Assembly: GCF_019973775.1 (NCBI RefSeq)
Contig: NZ_AP025032.1
Coordinates: 62,001 to 126,000 of the forward strand
DNA length: 64,000 bases
Reading direction: 5' to 3'
DNA from: Aureimonas sp. SA4125
GTDB taxonomy: Bacteria > Pseudomonadota > Alphaproteobacteria > Rhizobiales > Rhizobiaceae
The stretch's first letter is position 1. Each line of letters starts with the position of its first letter. Shown here piece after piece: positions 52,032 through 62,014 of this stretch. The notes below the pieces were generated by a model that was not told the origin of the DNA, did no database searches, and saw only the letters and a program-made list of their open reading frames with translations. A program made the translations under genes and the position numbers.

Positions 52032-54266
52032 TCAGGCGGCCTGCTTCTTCTCCGCCCAGCCGGCCAGGACCTTGTCCAGCGTCATCGGATAGTCGCGCAG
52101 GCGCACGCCGGTGGCGTTGTAGATGGCATTGCTGATCGCCGCGCCGACGCCCGACAAGGCGAGCTCGCCGATGCCCTTGGAGGCGAGCGGGCTCGCCGCG
52201 AGATCGCGCTCCGGCAGGAAGACGACTTCGAGCTGCGGCACGTCGGCATTCACCGGTACGTGGTACTCCGCCAGGTCATGGTTGACGATGAGGCCGCTCC
52301 TCGGGTCGATCACCAATTCCTCGGTCAGAGCCGAGCCGATGCCGAAGATCTGGCCACCATAGCACTGTGACATCGCCGTCTTCTCGTTGAGGATGCGGCC
52401 CGCCGCCGCGACCGTCAGCAGGCGCCTGATGCGGGTCTCGCCCGTCACCGCATTGACCGCGACCTCGCAGAAATGTGCCCCGTAGCTTGCCTGGTGCGTC
52501 TCCTCGAAGGCCTTGCCCGGCTTGAAGTTGCCGATCACCTCGATCGGCTCCCCCGCGAGGAGGTCGACCAGCGACGTCTGACGATTGTCGCCGATGGCGG
52601 TACCGTCCTTCAGCGTCAAATGCTGGGCCTGGACGCCCATTTTCTCGGCGAGCGTGCCGATGATGCCCTCGCAGGCGGCGTAGACCGAGGAGCCCGAAGA
52701 ACTGGCACCCCAGGAGCCACCCGAACCCGGCGCCGGCGGAAGGCTGGAGTCGCCGAGCCTGACGCTGACCCTGGCCAGCGGCAGGCCGAGCATTTCCGCG
52801 GCGATCTGCTGCAGGATCGTATAGGTGCCAGTGCCGATATCGGTCATGTCCGTTTCGACGAGCGCGCTGCCGTCGGCGGCCAGCGTGACGCGGGCGGAAG
52901 CCTTCTGCAGGAGGTTCTTGCGCGACGCCGCCGACATGCCCATGCCGATCAGCCATTCGCCCTCGCGGCGCGATCCCGGCACGCTCGAGCGGTCGGCCCA
53001 GGCGAAACGGCGGGCGCCCTCGTCCATGCATTCGACCAGCATGCGCGAGGAGAAGGGCAGTCCTTCCTGGGGATCGATCTGGGGTTCGTTGCGCTTGCGC
53101 AGCTCGATCGGATCGATGTCGAGCTTCTCCGCAAGCTCGTCCATGGCGTTCTCCAGCGCCAGCATGCCGACCGCCTCGCCCGGTGCCCGCATCGACGAGG
53201 ACAGGACGATGTTGACGTCCGCGATGCGGTGGGTGATCAGCCGGTTTTCGCCGCCATAGAGGAAGACCGTGGAAATGCCGGCCGGTTCGAACACCTTGTC
53301 GCCCGGGGTGTTGCCGCCGAGGGTGTCGTGCGCGATGGCGGAGATGACGCCGTTCTCGTCGGCGCCGATCTGGATGCGCTGGATGGTGTCGGTGCGCCGC
53401 GACGTCGCCTGGTAGACCTGCTGGCGGGTCAGGGCGATCTTCACGGCGCGGCCGGTTTCCTTCGCGCCGAGCGCGGCGTAGACGGCCTCCGGGCCGATGC
53501 CGAGCTTGCCGCCGAAACCGCCGCCGATATAGGGATTCAGCATGCGGATGCGGGCCTTGTCGATGCCGAGGGCGGCGGCGAGCTGGCCGACATTCGTCTG
53601 CACCAGCTGATAGCAGCCATAGAGCGTCAGGTCGTCGCCGTCCCAGACCGCGACCGCGGCGTGCGGCTCCATCGCCGAATGGCTCTGGCTCGGCGTCGTA
53701 TAGGTCAAATCGAGCTTGACCGGCGCCTTCGCGAACGCCCCGGCGAAGTCGCCCTTCTTGACGATCGAGGGCATCGTGCCCTCGCCCGGATCGTAGGGCG
53801 TCGCCTTGTCGCTCTCCAGCGAATAGACGCCTTCCGTCGGCGCGTATTCGACCTCGACGAGCTTCGCCGCAGCGCGGGCGATCTCGTAGCTTTCGGCGAC
53901 GACCAGCGCGATCGGCTGGCCGAAATGGGTGACCTCGCCCTTGATCGAGGCCGGCTTCTTGTCGCCGGGATCGGCGGCGGCGCGCGGGCCGGTGTCGTCG
54001 GTGATGACCGTCAGGACCCCGGCCATCCCGAGCGCCTTCATCGTCTCGATGCGGGAGATCTTGCCTGCGCCGATGCCCGACGTCACGACATAGCCATAGG
54101 CCACGTCCTTGCCGTGCAGGTTCTCGTAGGCATAGGTCGCGCGGCCGGAGACCTTCAGCGGCCCCTCCATGCGGTCGACGCCCTTGCCGATGACCGCCTG
54201 GACGTTGCGGTCGAGCCGGGTCTCGCCGATCGGCGTGTCCATCTGGATGGTGTGTTCGGATCTCAT
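52032..54266 (-). CDS. paoC: Aldehyde oxidoreductase molybdenum-binding subunit, PaoC-like
   Basis: The 744-residue subunit of the xanthine dehydrogenase family holds the molybdenum cofactor and oxidises aldehydes. Visible are the substrate-tunnel [12 protein letters not shown], the cofactor loop [14 protein letters not shown], and the catalytic Glu in [11 protein letters not shown] near the C-terminus, with the [14 protein letters not shown] end typical of the family. Start [19 protein letters not shown] overlaps the stop of the FAD subunit gene (ATGA). The chaperone PaoD/XdhC is not in the window. Confidence 0.9.
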   Translation of the reverse strand: MRSEHTIQMDTPIGETRLDRNVQAVIGKGVDRMEGPLKVSGRATYAYENLHGKDVAYGYVVTSGIGAGKISRIETMKALGMAGVLTVITDDTGPRAAADPGDKKPASIKGEVTHFGQPIALVVAESYEIARAAAKLVEVEYAPTEGVYSLESDKATPYDPGEGTMPSIVKKGDFAGAFAKAPVKLDLTYTTPSQSHSAMEPHAAVAVWDGDDLTLYGCYQLVQTNVGQLAAALGIDKARIRMLNPYIGGGFGGKLGIGPEAVYAALGAKETGRAVKIALTRQQVYQATSRRTDTIQRIQIGADENGVISAIAHDTLGGNTPGDKVFEPAGISTVFLYGGENRLITHRIADVNIVLSSSMRAPGEAVGMLALENAMDELAEKLDIDPIELRKRNEPQIDPQEGLPFSSRMLVECMDEGARRFAWADRSSVPGSRREGEWLIGMGMSAASRKNLLQKASARVTLAADGSALVETDMTDIGTGTYTILQQIAAEMLGLPLARVSVRLGDSSLPPAPGSGGSWGASSSGSSVYAACEGIIGTLAEKMGVQAQHLTLKDGTAIGDNRQTSLVDLLAGEPIEVIGNFKPGKAFEETHQASYGAHFCEVAVNAVTGETRIRRLLTVAAAGRILNEKTAMSQCYGGQIFGIGSALTEELVIDPRSGLIVNHDLAEYHVPVNADVPQLEVVFLPERDLAASPLASKGIGELALSGVGAAISNAIYNATGVRLRDYPMTLDKVLAGWAEKKQAA

Positions 54267-55246
54267 GCCTGTGCTCCCGTCGCTTCGGCAAGAACCGCCG
54301 GCAAAGTGCGGCGCATCAGCTCGATCTTGAAATCGTTCTGGCCCTGACCGCGGGCGTCCGCGAGCAGCGTGTCGGCGGCCCGCGCGAAAAGCGCGTCGGA
54401 CGGCGCCTGGCCGATCAGGAGGTTCTCGACCGCCGGGTCGCGCCACGGCATGTGCGCGACGCCGCCGAAGGCAAGGTTTGCCGCGGCGATCCTGCCGTCC
54501 TGCATCGTCACCACGGCGGCGACGGAAATCAGCGCGAAAGCGTAGGACGCGCGGTCGCGGACCTTGCGGTAGACATGCCTGCCGCCCGCCGGCTTCGGCA
54601 GATGCACCGCGACGATCAACTCGCCCGCCTCGAGATTGGTCTCGACATCCGGCGTATCGCCCGGCAGGCGGTAGAGATCGGCAAGGCCAAGCCGGCGCGA
54701 GGAACCGTCGGCCTTCACCGTCTCGACTTCGGCGCCGAGAGCGCGCATGGCCACCGCCATGTCGGACGGGTGCGTCGCGATGCAGTGCTCGCTGGCGCCC
54801 AGAATGGCGTGGATGCGGTTGAAGCCGCCGATGGCGTCGCAGCCCGAGCCGGGCTCGCGCTTGTTGCAGGCGGCGTTCGTCTCGTAGAAATAGCCGCAGC
54901 GCGTGCGCTGGAGAAAATTGCCGCCGGTGGTCGCCTTGTTGCGCAGCTGTCCGCTGGCACCGGCGAGCAGCGCGCGGCTGAGCACGGCATAGTCGCGGCG
55001 GATGGTGGCGTCGGCGGCAAGATCGCTGTTCGTCACCATGGCGCCGATGCGCAGGCCCGTCTCGGTCGGCGTGATGTCGCGAAGGTCGAGCCGGCTGATG
55101 TCGACGAGCTTTTGCGGCGTCTCGATCTGCAGCTTCATCAGGTCGAGGAGGTTGGTGCCACCGGCGATGAACTTTGTCCCGGCGATCGCGGCGGCCGCGG
55201 CCGCTGCCTGCGGCTCGCTGGCGCGGGCGTAGTCGAAGGATCTCAT
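54263..55246 (-). CDS. paoB: Aldehyde oxidoreductase FAD subunit with 4Fe-4S insertion, PaoB-like
   Basis: The 327-residue FAD subunit has the FAD_binding_5 motif [13 protein letters not shown] and a cysteine-rich insertion ([22 protein letters not shown]) that holds the extra 4Fe-4S cluster of PaoB/YagS. This insertion separates the PaoABC type from xanthine dehydrogenase. It transfers electrons from the 2Fe-2S subunit side to FAD. ATGA overlaps occur at both ends, linking it to paoA and paoC. Confidence 0.9.
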   Translation of the reverse strand: MRSFDYARASEPQAAAAAAAIAGTKFIAGGTNLLDLMKLQIETPQKLVDISRLDLRDITPTETGLRIGAMVTNSDLAADATIRRDYAVLSRALLAGASGQLRNKATTGGNFLQRTRCGYFYETNAACNKREPGSGCDAIGGFNRIHAILGASEHCIATHPSDMAVAMRALGAEVETVKADGSSRRLGLADLYRLPGDTPDVETNLEAGELIVAVHLPKPAGGRHVYRKVRDRASYAFALISVAAVVTMQDGRIAAANLAFGGVAHMPWRDPAVENLLIGQAPSDALFARAADTLLADARGQGQNDFKIELMRRTLPAVLAEATGAQA

Positions 55247-55761
55247 GCCGCGTCCTTTGTGGTGTTCTGCTGGCCGACCTCGCGAATGGCGTCGACGATG
55301 TTGGGATAGGCGGAGCAGCGGCAGATGTTCCCGCTCATCCGCTCGGAAATCTCGGCATCCGACAGGGCGGCGCCGCCCTCGAGGTCCGCCGTGACGTTGC
55401 TCGGCCAGTTGTCACCGACTTCGCCGAGCATGCCGACCGCCGACATGATCTGTCCGGGCGTGCAGTAGCCGCACTGGAAGCCGTCATGGGCGAGAAAGCT
55501 CTGCTGCATCGGATGCAGGTTGCCGGGCTCCCCGAGACCCTCGATCGTCGTGATCTCGTCGCCCTCGTGCATCACCGCCAGCGTCAGGCAGGAATTCACC
55601 CGGCGCCCGTTGACGAGAACGGTGCAGGCGCCGCACTGGCCGTGGTCGCAGCCCTTCTTCGTCCCGTTCATCGCCAGATGCTCGCGCAGGGCGTCCAGCA
55701 GCGACGTGCGCACGTCAAGATCGAGATCGTGTTCTTTTCCGTTGATCGTCAGTCTCGGCAA
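55243..55761 (-). CDS. paoA: Aldehyde oxidoreductase 2Fe-2S subunit, PaoA-like
   Basis: The 172-residue iron-sulfur subunit carries the plant-type cluster motif [13 protein letters not shown] and the second cluster motif [10 protein letters not shown]...[10 protein letters not shown]. Unlike E. coli PaoA it has no Tat leader (begins [14 protein letters not shown]), so the complex is probably cytoplasmic. It is the first gene of paoABC. Upstream is a 625-base noncoding region with palindromic repeats. Confidence 0.92.
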   Translation of the reverse strand: MPRLTINGKEHDLDLDVRTSLLDALREHLAMNGTKKGCDHGQCGACTVLVNGRRVNSCLTLAVMHEGDEITTIEGLGEPGNLHPMQQSFLAHDGFQCGYCTPGQIMSAVGMLGEVGDNWPSNVTADLEGGAALSDAEISERMSGNICRCSAYPNIVDAIREVGQQNTTKDAA

Positions 55762-55960
55762 GACCGGTCTCCTTTGAACTGTTCCAGATTGCGAGAACGC
55801 AGGTGCAGCACGAAGGGTTCAACGGAAAAGCGCATCTGGGTCTGCAAAGCATGACGCGGGGCGTGTGGCGTGGCGGTCGCCGGGGGGCGCGACCCCGGGG
55901 GTGCTGCCGGGGCGAGTGTCTCCGCCGCCTCCCTCTCTTTACGGGCACCCAGACAACAGC

Positions 55961-56297
55961 TTCGTCATCCCTGGCTTGAACCCGGGATCCGTTCCAAACC
56001 GTTGAAGGATGAGGACCGATGCTGTCGTCCTGAACCGATCTGGCCGAAAATGGCGCCTCGGCATGGATCCCCGGGGCCAAGGCCCGGAGGATGACGATGA
56101 TCTGGCGAGGCATCCCGCGTCCGTTGGTGCCGCCTGAAACCGCCGCATTCTCGTAAGGCTCGTCCTTCTCGGCCGCAGGCCGGGAACCCATGCCGAGACG
56201 CCGTCGCGGTCAAATCGGTGCATGGCGGGACGGTCCACCGCCCTCGATCGCGTTAGGCGATTTGGAATGGGCTCCGGGTCAAGCCCGTGATGACGAA
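55961..56297. repeat. Cluster of four related palindromic repeats in a 625-base noncoding region
   Basis: The gap 55762-56386 holds no supported gene. Within it are four versions of a motif of the type TCATCCxGGCTTGACCCGGGATCCATGCC: copy A 55961-55990, copy B 56054-56096 (inverted), copy C 56160-56198 (degenerate), copy D 56270-56297 (inverted). A and B form a large inverted repeat around about 60 bases. Similar elements are dispersed in many alphaproteobacterial genomes; their role is unknown (REP-like, possibly affecting mRNA ends). Confidence 0.7.
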
Positions 56298-56386
56298 GCT
56301 CTGAAGATACAGCCAGGCCGAGGCTGCTGTCGGTCGCAGTGCCGTTGCCCCGACCTCACCTTCCCCGCGCCGCGGCCGGCGACGCT

Positions 56387-57025
56387 TCAGAATTCGATCC
56401 CGCGCTGCGCCTTCACGCCGGAGCGGAACGGGTGCTTGATGGCTTCCATCTCGGTGACGAGATCGGCGAAGTCGATCAGCTCGTCCTTGGCGTTGCGACC
56501 GGTGATGACGACATGCTTCATCGCCGGCTTTTGCTTCAGGACCGCGATGATGTCGGCGACGTCGAGATAGTCGTAGCGCAGGACGATGTTGAGCTCGTCG
56601 AGGAGGACGAGATCGTGCTCCTCGTCGAGGATCAGCGCCGTGGCGCGTTCCCAGGCGGCCTTGGCGGCGGCGATGTCGCGCTGACGGTCCTGCGTCTCCC
56701 AGGTGAAGCCGTCCCCCATGGCCGACATCGAGACCTGGTCGGGAAAATGCTCGAGGATCTTGCGCTCCCCGGTCTCCCATTTGCCCTTCACGAACTGCAC
56801 GACGCCGACCTTCATGCCGTTGCCGAGGGCCCGGAAGACGAGGCCGAAGGCGGCGGTCGACTTGCCCTTGCCCTTGCCGGTGTGGACGATGACGAGGCCT
56901 TTGACCTCGGTCTTGGTCGCCAGGATCTTGTCGCGCGCGGCCTTCTTCTTCTTCATCTTGTCGGCGTGGCGGGCGTCGAGTTCGGCCTCGGTGAGGCCGG
57001 TCAGCGCGGCGGATTTTTCGGCCAT
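56387..57025 (-). CDS. cobO: Cob(I)yrinic acid a,c-diamide adenosyltransferase
   Basis: The 212-residue enzyme attaches the adenosyl group from ATP to cobalt of cobyrinic acid diamide. The P-loop VHTGKGKGKSTAAFG (about 45-59) and DEEHDLVLLDELNIVLRYD are typical of CobO/BtuR. Start ATG at 57025 shares its A with the cobN stop (TGATG). It is the last gene of the cobalamin operon in this window. Confidence 0.95.
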   Translation of the reverse strand: MAEKSAALTGLTEAELDARHADKMKKKKAARDKILATKTEVKGLVIVHTGKGKGKSTAAFGLVFRALGNGMKVGVVQFVKGKWETGERKILEHFPDQVSMSAMGDGFTWETQDRQRDIAAAKAAWERATALILDEEHDLVLLDELNIVLRYDYLDVADIIAVLKQKPAMKHVVITGRNAKDELIDFADLVTEMEAIKHPFRSGVKAQRGIEF

Positions 57026-60000
57026 CAGGCGGGTGTCCTTTCCAAAGCGACGTCGAGGGCGATTCTCGCCGAATTCGAGCGCGGCGACCACAGGCCGCGC
57101 GTCACCGCCTCGGCGAGCTTGTCCTGCATCTCGCCGAAGGCGGCAGGATTGTTTTCCGCCATGAAGGCGCTGACCGCCGCATCGGCGACGAAGGCCTGGT
57201 AGACCGCGTCGAAATGATGGTCGCGCACCGCCCCGGTGGTGGCAGCGAAGGCGAAGAGATAGTCGACCGTGGCGGCGATCTCGAAGCCGCCCTTGTAGCC
57301 GTGGCGCATGACGCCGGCGATCCATTTCGGGTTGACGACGCGGGCCCGGACGACCCGGCCGATCTCCTCCTCGAGGGTGCGGATCACCGGCCGCTCGGGG
57401 CGCGAATGGTCGTTGTGGTAGACCGCGGGACGCACACCCGAGAGATGCTCCGCCGCCGCCGTCATGCCGCCCTCGAACTGGTAGTAGTCGTCGCTGTCGA
57501 GGAGATCGTGCTCGCGGTTGTCCTGATTCTGCACCACGGCCTCGATGCCGGACAGACGGGTTTCGAGGCCCGGCCGGTCGGCCTCGCCTTCCACATCGGC
57601 GCCATAGGCATAGGCGCCCCAGACGAGAAAGGCCTCGGCGAGATCGGCGCGCTCGGCCCAGCCCTTTTCGTCGATCAGCGCCTGCAGGCCGGCCCCGTAG
57701 GCACCGGGCTTCGAGCCGAAGATGCGAAAGCCAGCGCGCCGTGAAGCGTCCGCCGGGCTGGTGCCAGCCGCAAGGAGAGCGGCTTCCTCCGACCGCATCC
57801 GCGCCGCGATCGGATTGTCGTCTTCGTCCTCGTCGAGCGCCCCCACGGCGCGGATGGCGCGGTCGAACAGCGCGATCTGGTCGGGGAAGGCGTCGCGGAA
57901 GAAGCCGGAAATGCGCAAGGTGACGTCGACCCGGGGACGGCCGAGGAGGGCGGTGGACATGATCTCGAAGCCGGTGACGCGGGCGACGTCCCAGGTGGGC
58001 CTGACGCCGATCAGCGCGAGCGCCTGCGCGATGTCGTCGCCGCCGGTGCGCATGTTGGCGGTGCCCCAGGCGGTGAGGCCGATCGCGCCAGGCCAGTCGC
58101 CATGATCCTGCAGGTGGCGCAGCACCAGAAGCTCGGCTGATTTCTGCCCGAGCGTCCAGGCCGCCGGGGTCGGCACGGCGCGCGTGTCGACGGAAAAGAA
58201 GTTGCGCCCCGTCGGCAGCACTTCCGGCCGCCCGCGCGTCGGCGCACCGGAGGGACCGGGCGCGACGAAGCGGCCGTCCAGTCCAGCAAGGAGACCAGTC
58301 AGTTCCGACGCACCGCAGGCTTCGACCGACGGCCGCAGCCGCGCGTCGATCTCGGCCAGCACCGGGGCTGTGGACAACCAGTGGATATCTCCCTGCATCG
58401 CCCCCGAAACGAGCCCGGTGGCGAGGAGCTCCAGCCGCTCGACGGTGTCGCCGGTACTGCGCCAGGGATCCGAGGACAGGCTGTGGAGAAGCTGTGGACG
58501 CGGGCCGATCCAGGGCAAAGACATGTCGCAGTCGAGGGGGTCGAAGGGGTGGATGTCCGGCTGTGACGCCTTCGCAGCTCGAACACCGCCCAGCGAAGAC
58601 CTGCCCGCCAACCCCAGATCCGCCGCGAGCGCCCGGTGCAGCGAAGCGTCGCGCGGCGCCATCCCGCGCGGCAGCCGCGCCAGCGCCACGACGAGATCGG
58701 TCAGCAGCCGCCCCTCGGGCGCGACGCCAAAGACGTGCAGCCCGTCTCGGATCTGCATTTCCTTGAGGTCGCAGAGATAGGCGTCGAGCTTTTCCAGGGC
58801 CGTGTCGTCTCCCTCGCCGGGCGAAATCCCGGCATCGGCGTCGAGGCCGATATCGGCCATGAGGTCGAGAATCTCACGCGTCAGCAGCGCCACCCGGCGC
58901 GGGTCGCTGCCGGCGGCCTGGTAGTATTCGTCGACGAGGGCTTCGAGATCGCGCAAGGGGCCGTAGGTCTCGGCGCGTGTCAGCGGCGGCGTCAGATGAT
59001 CGATGATGACGGCGCTCGCCCGGCGCTTGGCCTGGCTGCCCTCGCCGGGATCGTTGACGATAAAGGGGTAGAGATGCGGCACCGGCCCAAGTACGGCCTC
59101 GGGAAAACATTCCTCCGACAGCGCCAGCGCCTTGCCCGGCAGCCATTCGAGGTTGCCGTGCTTGCCCATGTGGATCACCGCCTGCATGCCGAACTCCCGG
59201 CGCAGGAAGGCGTAGAGTGCGAGATAGTTGTGCGGCGGCACGAGGTCGGGGGAGTGGTAGGTCTCCTTCGGATCGATGTTGTAGCCGCGCGCCGGCTGCA
59301 CGCCGACGACGAGATGGCCGAAGCGCATGACCGGCAAGGCGAAGCCATAAGCGGGGTCGACGAAGGGGTCGTCTTCGGGCGCGCCCCAGCGGTCGGTCAC
59401 GGCGGCCTGGACTGCGGCGGGCAGGCCGGCGAAAAAGGCGCGGTAGGCTGTCAGCGACAGCGTCTCCCGGATTTTTCGGGCGCGCGTGCCGGCATTCGTC
59501 GGGCCGGCCATCAGGTGCTCGATCAGCGCATTGCCGTCCTCGGGAATGGCGTCGACGCGGTAACCGGCGGCAAGCATCGCGCGCATCACCTCGATCGTGC
59601 CGGCCGGGGTGTCCAGGCCGACGCCGTTGCCGAGGCGGCCGTCGCGGTTGGGATAGTTGGCGAGCAGCAGCGCCACGCGGCGTTCCGGCGCGGGGGTCGC
59701 CCGCAGCGTGGCCCAGGCGGCGGCGAGGTCCGCCACGAACCGGACCCGGTCCGGCACGGCGCGGTGCGCCACGATGTCGATTTCGCATGCCGCGTCCCAC
59801 TCGCCCGCCGCCTTGAAGGCGATGGCGCGCGACAGCACCCGGCCGTCGACTTCCGGCAGCGCCACCTGCATCGCGAGGTCGCGCCCGGACAAGCCCTGGC
59901 TCGAGATCTCCCAGGCCTCCCGTCGTCCGCTCGACAGGATCGCCTGCAGCACCACGGCGCCGTGCTCCTCCAGCACCGTCGGCTTGCGGGCGCCGGTCGG

Positions 60001-60933
60001 GGACGAGACAGCAAAGCCGGTGAGGTTGATCACCACCGCCGGCTGCCGCCGCGCGAAGACCGCCCGGACGGTCTCGATCGAGACGGGATCCTTGAGGCTG
60101 GAGACGTAGACGGGGAGGGCGTCGAGCCCGGCCTTCTCCAGCGCCTCGCACAGAGCCTCGACAGGTTCCGTCTGGCCGCTCTGGACGAGGGCGCGGTAGA
60201 AGACGACGGCGGCGAGGGGGCGGGCGTGAGCCTCGGGAAAGGGCGAGGCCATACCCCCTTCTGGCTTGCCAGCCATCTCCCCCTCAAGGGGGGAGATCGG
60301 CCAGCCGCTGCCGTTCGTCCCCCTCGATCTCCCCCCTTGAGGAGGAGATGCCCGGCAGGGCGGAGGGGGGTGCGCATCCGAGCAGCCCGACCGATCCAAC
60401 ATCCCCGCCTTCAGCAGCGGCTGTGCCTCCGCCGGCCAGTTCCCCGCGCCGATCGCCGCCGCGCAGCCGCCGAGAAACTTTCCCGCATTTTCCGCGCCGC
60501 CTTCGACGAGGCAGCGCCAGAGAAACGCCCGCGCCTCCGCAGCGATCGTCGAGAAGCGGTCGAGACTGGAATCCGGGCGGTCATCGCCGGGCAGGGCGCA
60601 GATCTCGATCCCCTTGGTCTGTGCCAGCGCCAGCAGCGCCTCCAGCCCATAGGTCCAATAGGCCGCGCCGCCGAGGAGGCGGACGACGACGAGCTTCGCC
60701 CGGGCCAGCGTCTTTTCCGCGTAGAGATCGACCGACATCGGGTGGGCGAGTTGCAGCACGTTGGCGAGGCGCAAGGTCGGGGCATCCGCGCCCTGCCGAC
60801 CTCTCGCCGCGGCCAGCGCCGCCAGCTCGGTATCGGCCGAGGAGAGAAAGACGATGTCGCCCGGCGACTGGCCGAGATCGATCGCTTCGCCGGCTTCCGC
60901 CACCGTCCCGCGCTGGGCGACGAGAAGATGCAT
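57025..60933 (-). CDS. cobN: Cobaltochelatase subunit CobN, with repeat-derived insertion
   Basis: CobN (1302 residues) is the large, substrate-binding subunit that, with CobS and CobT, inserts cobalt into hydrogenobyrinic acid diamide in aerobic B12 synthesis. Family blocks such as MQAVIHMGKHGNLEWLPGKALALS (in part) and PYFPxxx-like NYPNRDGRLGNGVGLDTP are intact. Residues about 180-236 (PPPPCRASPPQGG, PISPLEGEMAGKPEGG) do not resemble CobN and are encoded by a dispersed palindromic repeat inserted without breaking the frame. The ATG shares a base with the cobW stop. cobS and cobT are not in the window. Confidence 0.95.
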   Translation of the reverse strand: MHLLVAQRGTVAEAGEAIDLGQSPGDIVFLSSADTELAALAAARGRQGADAPTLRLANVLQLAHPMSVDLYAEKTLARAKLVVVRLLGGAAYWTYGLEALLALAQTKGIEICALPGDDRPDSSLDRFSTIAAEARAFLWRCLVEGGAENAGKFLGGCAAAIGAGNWPAEAQPLLKAGMLDRSGCSDAHPPPPCRASPPQGGRSRGTNGSGWPISPLEGEMAGKPEGGMASPFPEAHARPLAAVVFYRALVQSGQTEPVEALCEALEKAGLDALPVYVSSLKDPVSIETVRAVFARRQPAVVINLTGFAVSSPTGARKPTVLEEHGAVVLQAILSSGRREAWEISSQGLSGRDLAMQVALPEVDGRVLSRAIAFKAAGEWDAACEIDIVAHRAVPDRVRFVADLAAAWATLRATPAPERRVALLLANYPNRDGRLGNGVGLDTPAGTIEVMRAMLAAGYRVDAIPEDGNALIEHLMAGPTNAGTRARKIRETLSLTAYRAFFAGLPAAVQAAVTDRWGAPEDDPFVDPAYGFALPVMRFGHLVVGVQPARGYNIDPKETYHSPDLVPPHNYLALYAFLRREFGMQAVIHMGKHGNLEWLPGKALALSEECFPEAVLGPVPHLYPFIVNDPGEGSQAKRRASAVIIDHLTPPLTRAETYGPLRDLEALVDEYYQAAGSDPRRVALLTREILDLMADIGLDADAGISPGEGDDTALEKLDAYLCDLKEMQIRDGLHVFGVAPEGRLLTDLVVALARLPRGMAPRDASLHRALAADLGLAGRSSLGGVRAAKASQPDIHPFDPLDCDMSLPWIGPRPQLLHSLSSDPWRSTGDTVERLELLATGLVSGAMQGDIHWLSTAPVLAEIDARLRPSVEACGASELTGLLAGLDGRFVAPGPSGAPTRGRPEVLPTGRNFFSVDTRAVPTPAAWTLGQKSAELLVLRHLQDHGDWPGAIGLTAWGTANMRTGGDDIAQALALIGVRPTWDVARVTGFEIMSTALLGRPRVDVTLRISGFFRDAFPDQIALFDRAIRAVGALDEDEDDNPIAARMRSEEAALLAAGTSPADASRRAGFRIFGSKPGAYGAGLQALIDEKGWAERADLAEAFLVWGAYAYGADVEGEADRPGLETRLSGIEAVVQNQDNREHDLLDSDDYYQFEGGMTAAAEHLSGVRPAVYHNDHSRPERPVIRTLEEEIGRVVRARVVNPKWIAGVMRHGYKGGFEIAATVDYLFAFAATTGAVRDHHFDAVYQAFVADAAVSAFMAENNPAAFGEMQDKLAEAVTRGLWSPRSNSARIALDVALERTPA
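60251..60380. repeat. Palindromic dispersed repeat inserted in-frame in cobN
   Basis: The segment contains CCCCCTTCTGGCTTGCCAGCC, ATCTCCCCCTCAAGGGGGGAGAT and a partner block GATCTCCCCCCTTGAGGAGGAGAT ending GCCGGGCAGGGC-like, with a mutually complementary CTCCCC/GGGGAG pattern that folds into stems. I recognise the CATCTCCCCC-AAGGGGGGAGAT type as an intergenic repeat of Hyphomicrobiales. Here it lies inside a gene and encodes the proline- and glycine-rich insert. Confidence 0.75.
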
Positions 60934-62012
60934 CAGGCCGCCGCCGTCTCCGGCTTGAGCGTCAGCGCGGCGATCTCGCGGGCGATTGCCACCTCGTCGA
61001 GGCCGTCATGCAGGCCGATGACGACAAGGCGGGTCGCCCGCGCCTCGCTCTCGCGCCAGGGGCGGTCGAAATAGGTCTCGACGCGTCCGCCGACGGCCTG
61101 CACGACAAGCCGCATCGGCTTTCCCGGAACCGCGGCAAAGCCCTTGAGGCGCAGGATGTCGTGCCGCCCGATCAGCGTCTTCAGCGCTTCGGCGAAGGCC
61201 AGGGGATCGGCGACGGCGCCGCCGTCCGCGACAAAGCTCTCGAAGTCGTCGTGATCGTGCATCTCGCCGCCTTCATGCTCGATCTCGTGATGCGAGCGGC
61301 GCGCGGCGATGTGATCCTCGGTCGCCGAACCGAGGCCGAGCAGCACGTCGGCGGGCAGCTTGCCGCCCGAGGCCAGGATCGCTTTCACCGGCCGGTCGCC
61401 CGCCGCCGCCGCCACCGCGGCGCGCACCGCCTCCATCGCCTGGGCGTCGACGAGGTCGGACTTGTTGAGGACGACGAGGTCGGCGGCGCGGATCTGGTCC
61501 TCGAACAGCTCTTCCAGCGGATTGTCGTGGTCGAGGCTTTCGTCGGCGGCGCGCTGCGCGGCGATTCCGGCCTCGTCGTCGGCAAAGCGCCCGGCGGCTA
61601 CCGCCGCCGCGTCGATCACGGTGATGACGCCGTCGACGGTGACGCGCGCCTTCACCTCGGGCCAGTTGAACGCGGCGACGAGCGGCTGCGGCAGTGCCAA
61701 GCCCGAGGTCTCGATGACGATATGGTCGAGTTTTCCGGGCCGCGCGAGAAGTTTGGCCATGGCGGGAAGAAAGTCGTCGGCGACGGTGCAGCAGATGCAG
61801 CCATTGGTCAGCTCGACGACGTCGTCCTCGCTGCAGGTCTCGATGCCGCAACCCTTCAGGAGATCGCCGTCGACGCCGAGGTCGCCGAACTCGTTGATGA
61901 TGAGGGCGATGCGGCGCCCCCCGGCGTTTTCGAGAAGGTTGCGGATCAGCGTCGTCTTGCCGGCGCCGAGGAAGCCGGTGATGACGGTGGCGGGTATCTT
62001 GGAAGCGATCAT
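60933..62012 (-). CDS. cobW: CobW-family GTPase (cobalt/zinc metallochaperone)
   Basis: The 359-residue G3E GTPase has Walker A GFLGAGKTT (about 13-21), the metal-binding GCICCTV (CxCC) motif, NKSD guanine motif and a histidine-rich loop (EIEHEGGEMHDHDDFE). CobW genes sit beside cobN, and the protein is thought to deliver cobalt to the chelatase. ATG/stop overlap joins it to cobN, and two bases separate it from cobU. Confidence 0.95.
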   Translation of the reverse strand: MIASKIPATVITGFLGAGKTTLIRNLLENAGGRRIALIINEFGDLGVDGDLLKGCGIETCSEDDVVELTNGCICCTVADDFLPAMAKLLARPGKLDHIVIETSGLALPQPLVAAFNWPEVKARVTVDGVITVIDAAAVAAGRFADDEAGIAAQRAADESLDHDNPLEELFEDQIRAADLVVLNKSDLVDAQAMEAVRAAVAAAAGDRPVKAILASGGKLPADVLLGLGSATEDHIAARRSHHEIEHEGGEMHDHDDFESFVADGGAVADPLAFAEALKTLIGRHDILRLKGFAAVPGKPMRLVVQAVGGRVETYFDRPWRESEARATRLVVIGLHDGLDEVAIAREIAALTLKPETAAA

Positions 62013-62014
62013 GT

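Noticed and set aside
55760..55785. GGAAC-N19-TT pattern at the paoA start
   Set aside because: The -10 part would lie on the paoA start codon, so transcription would start inside the gene.
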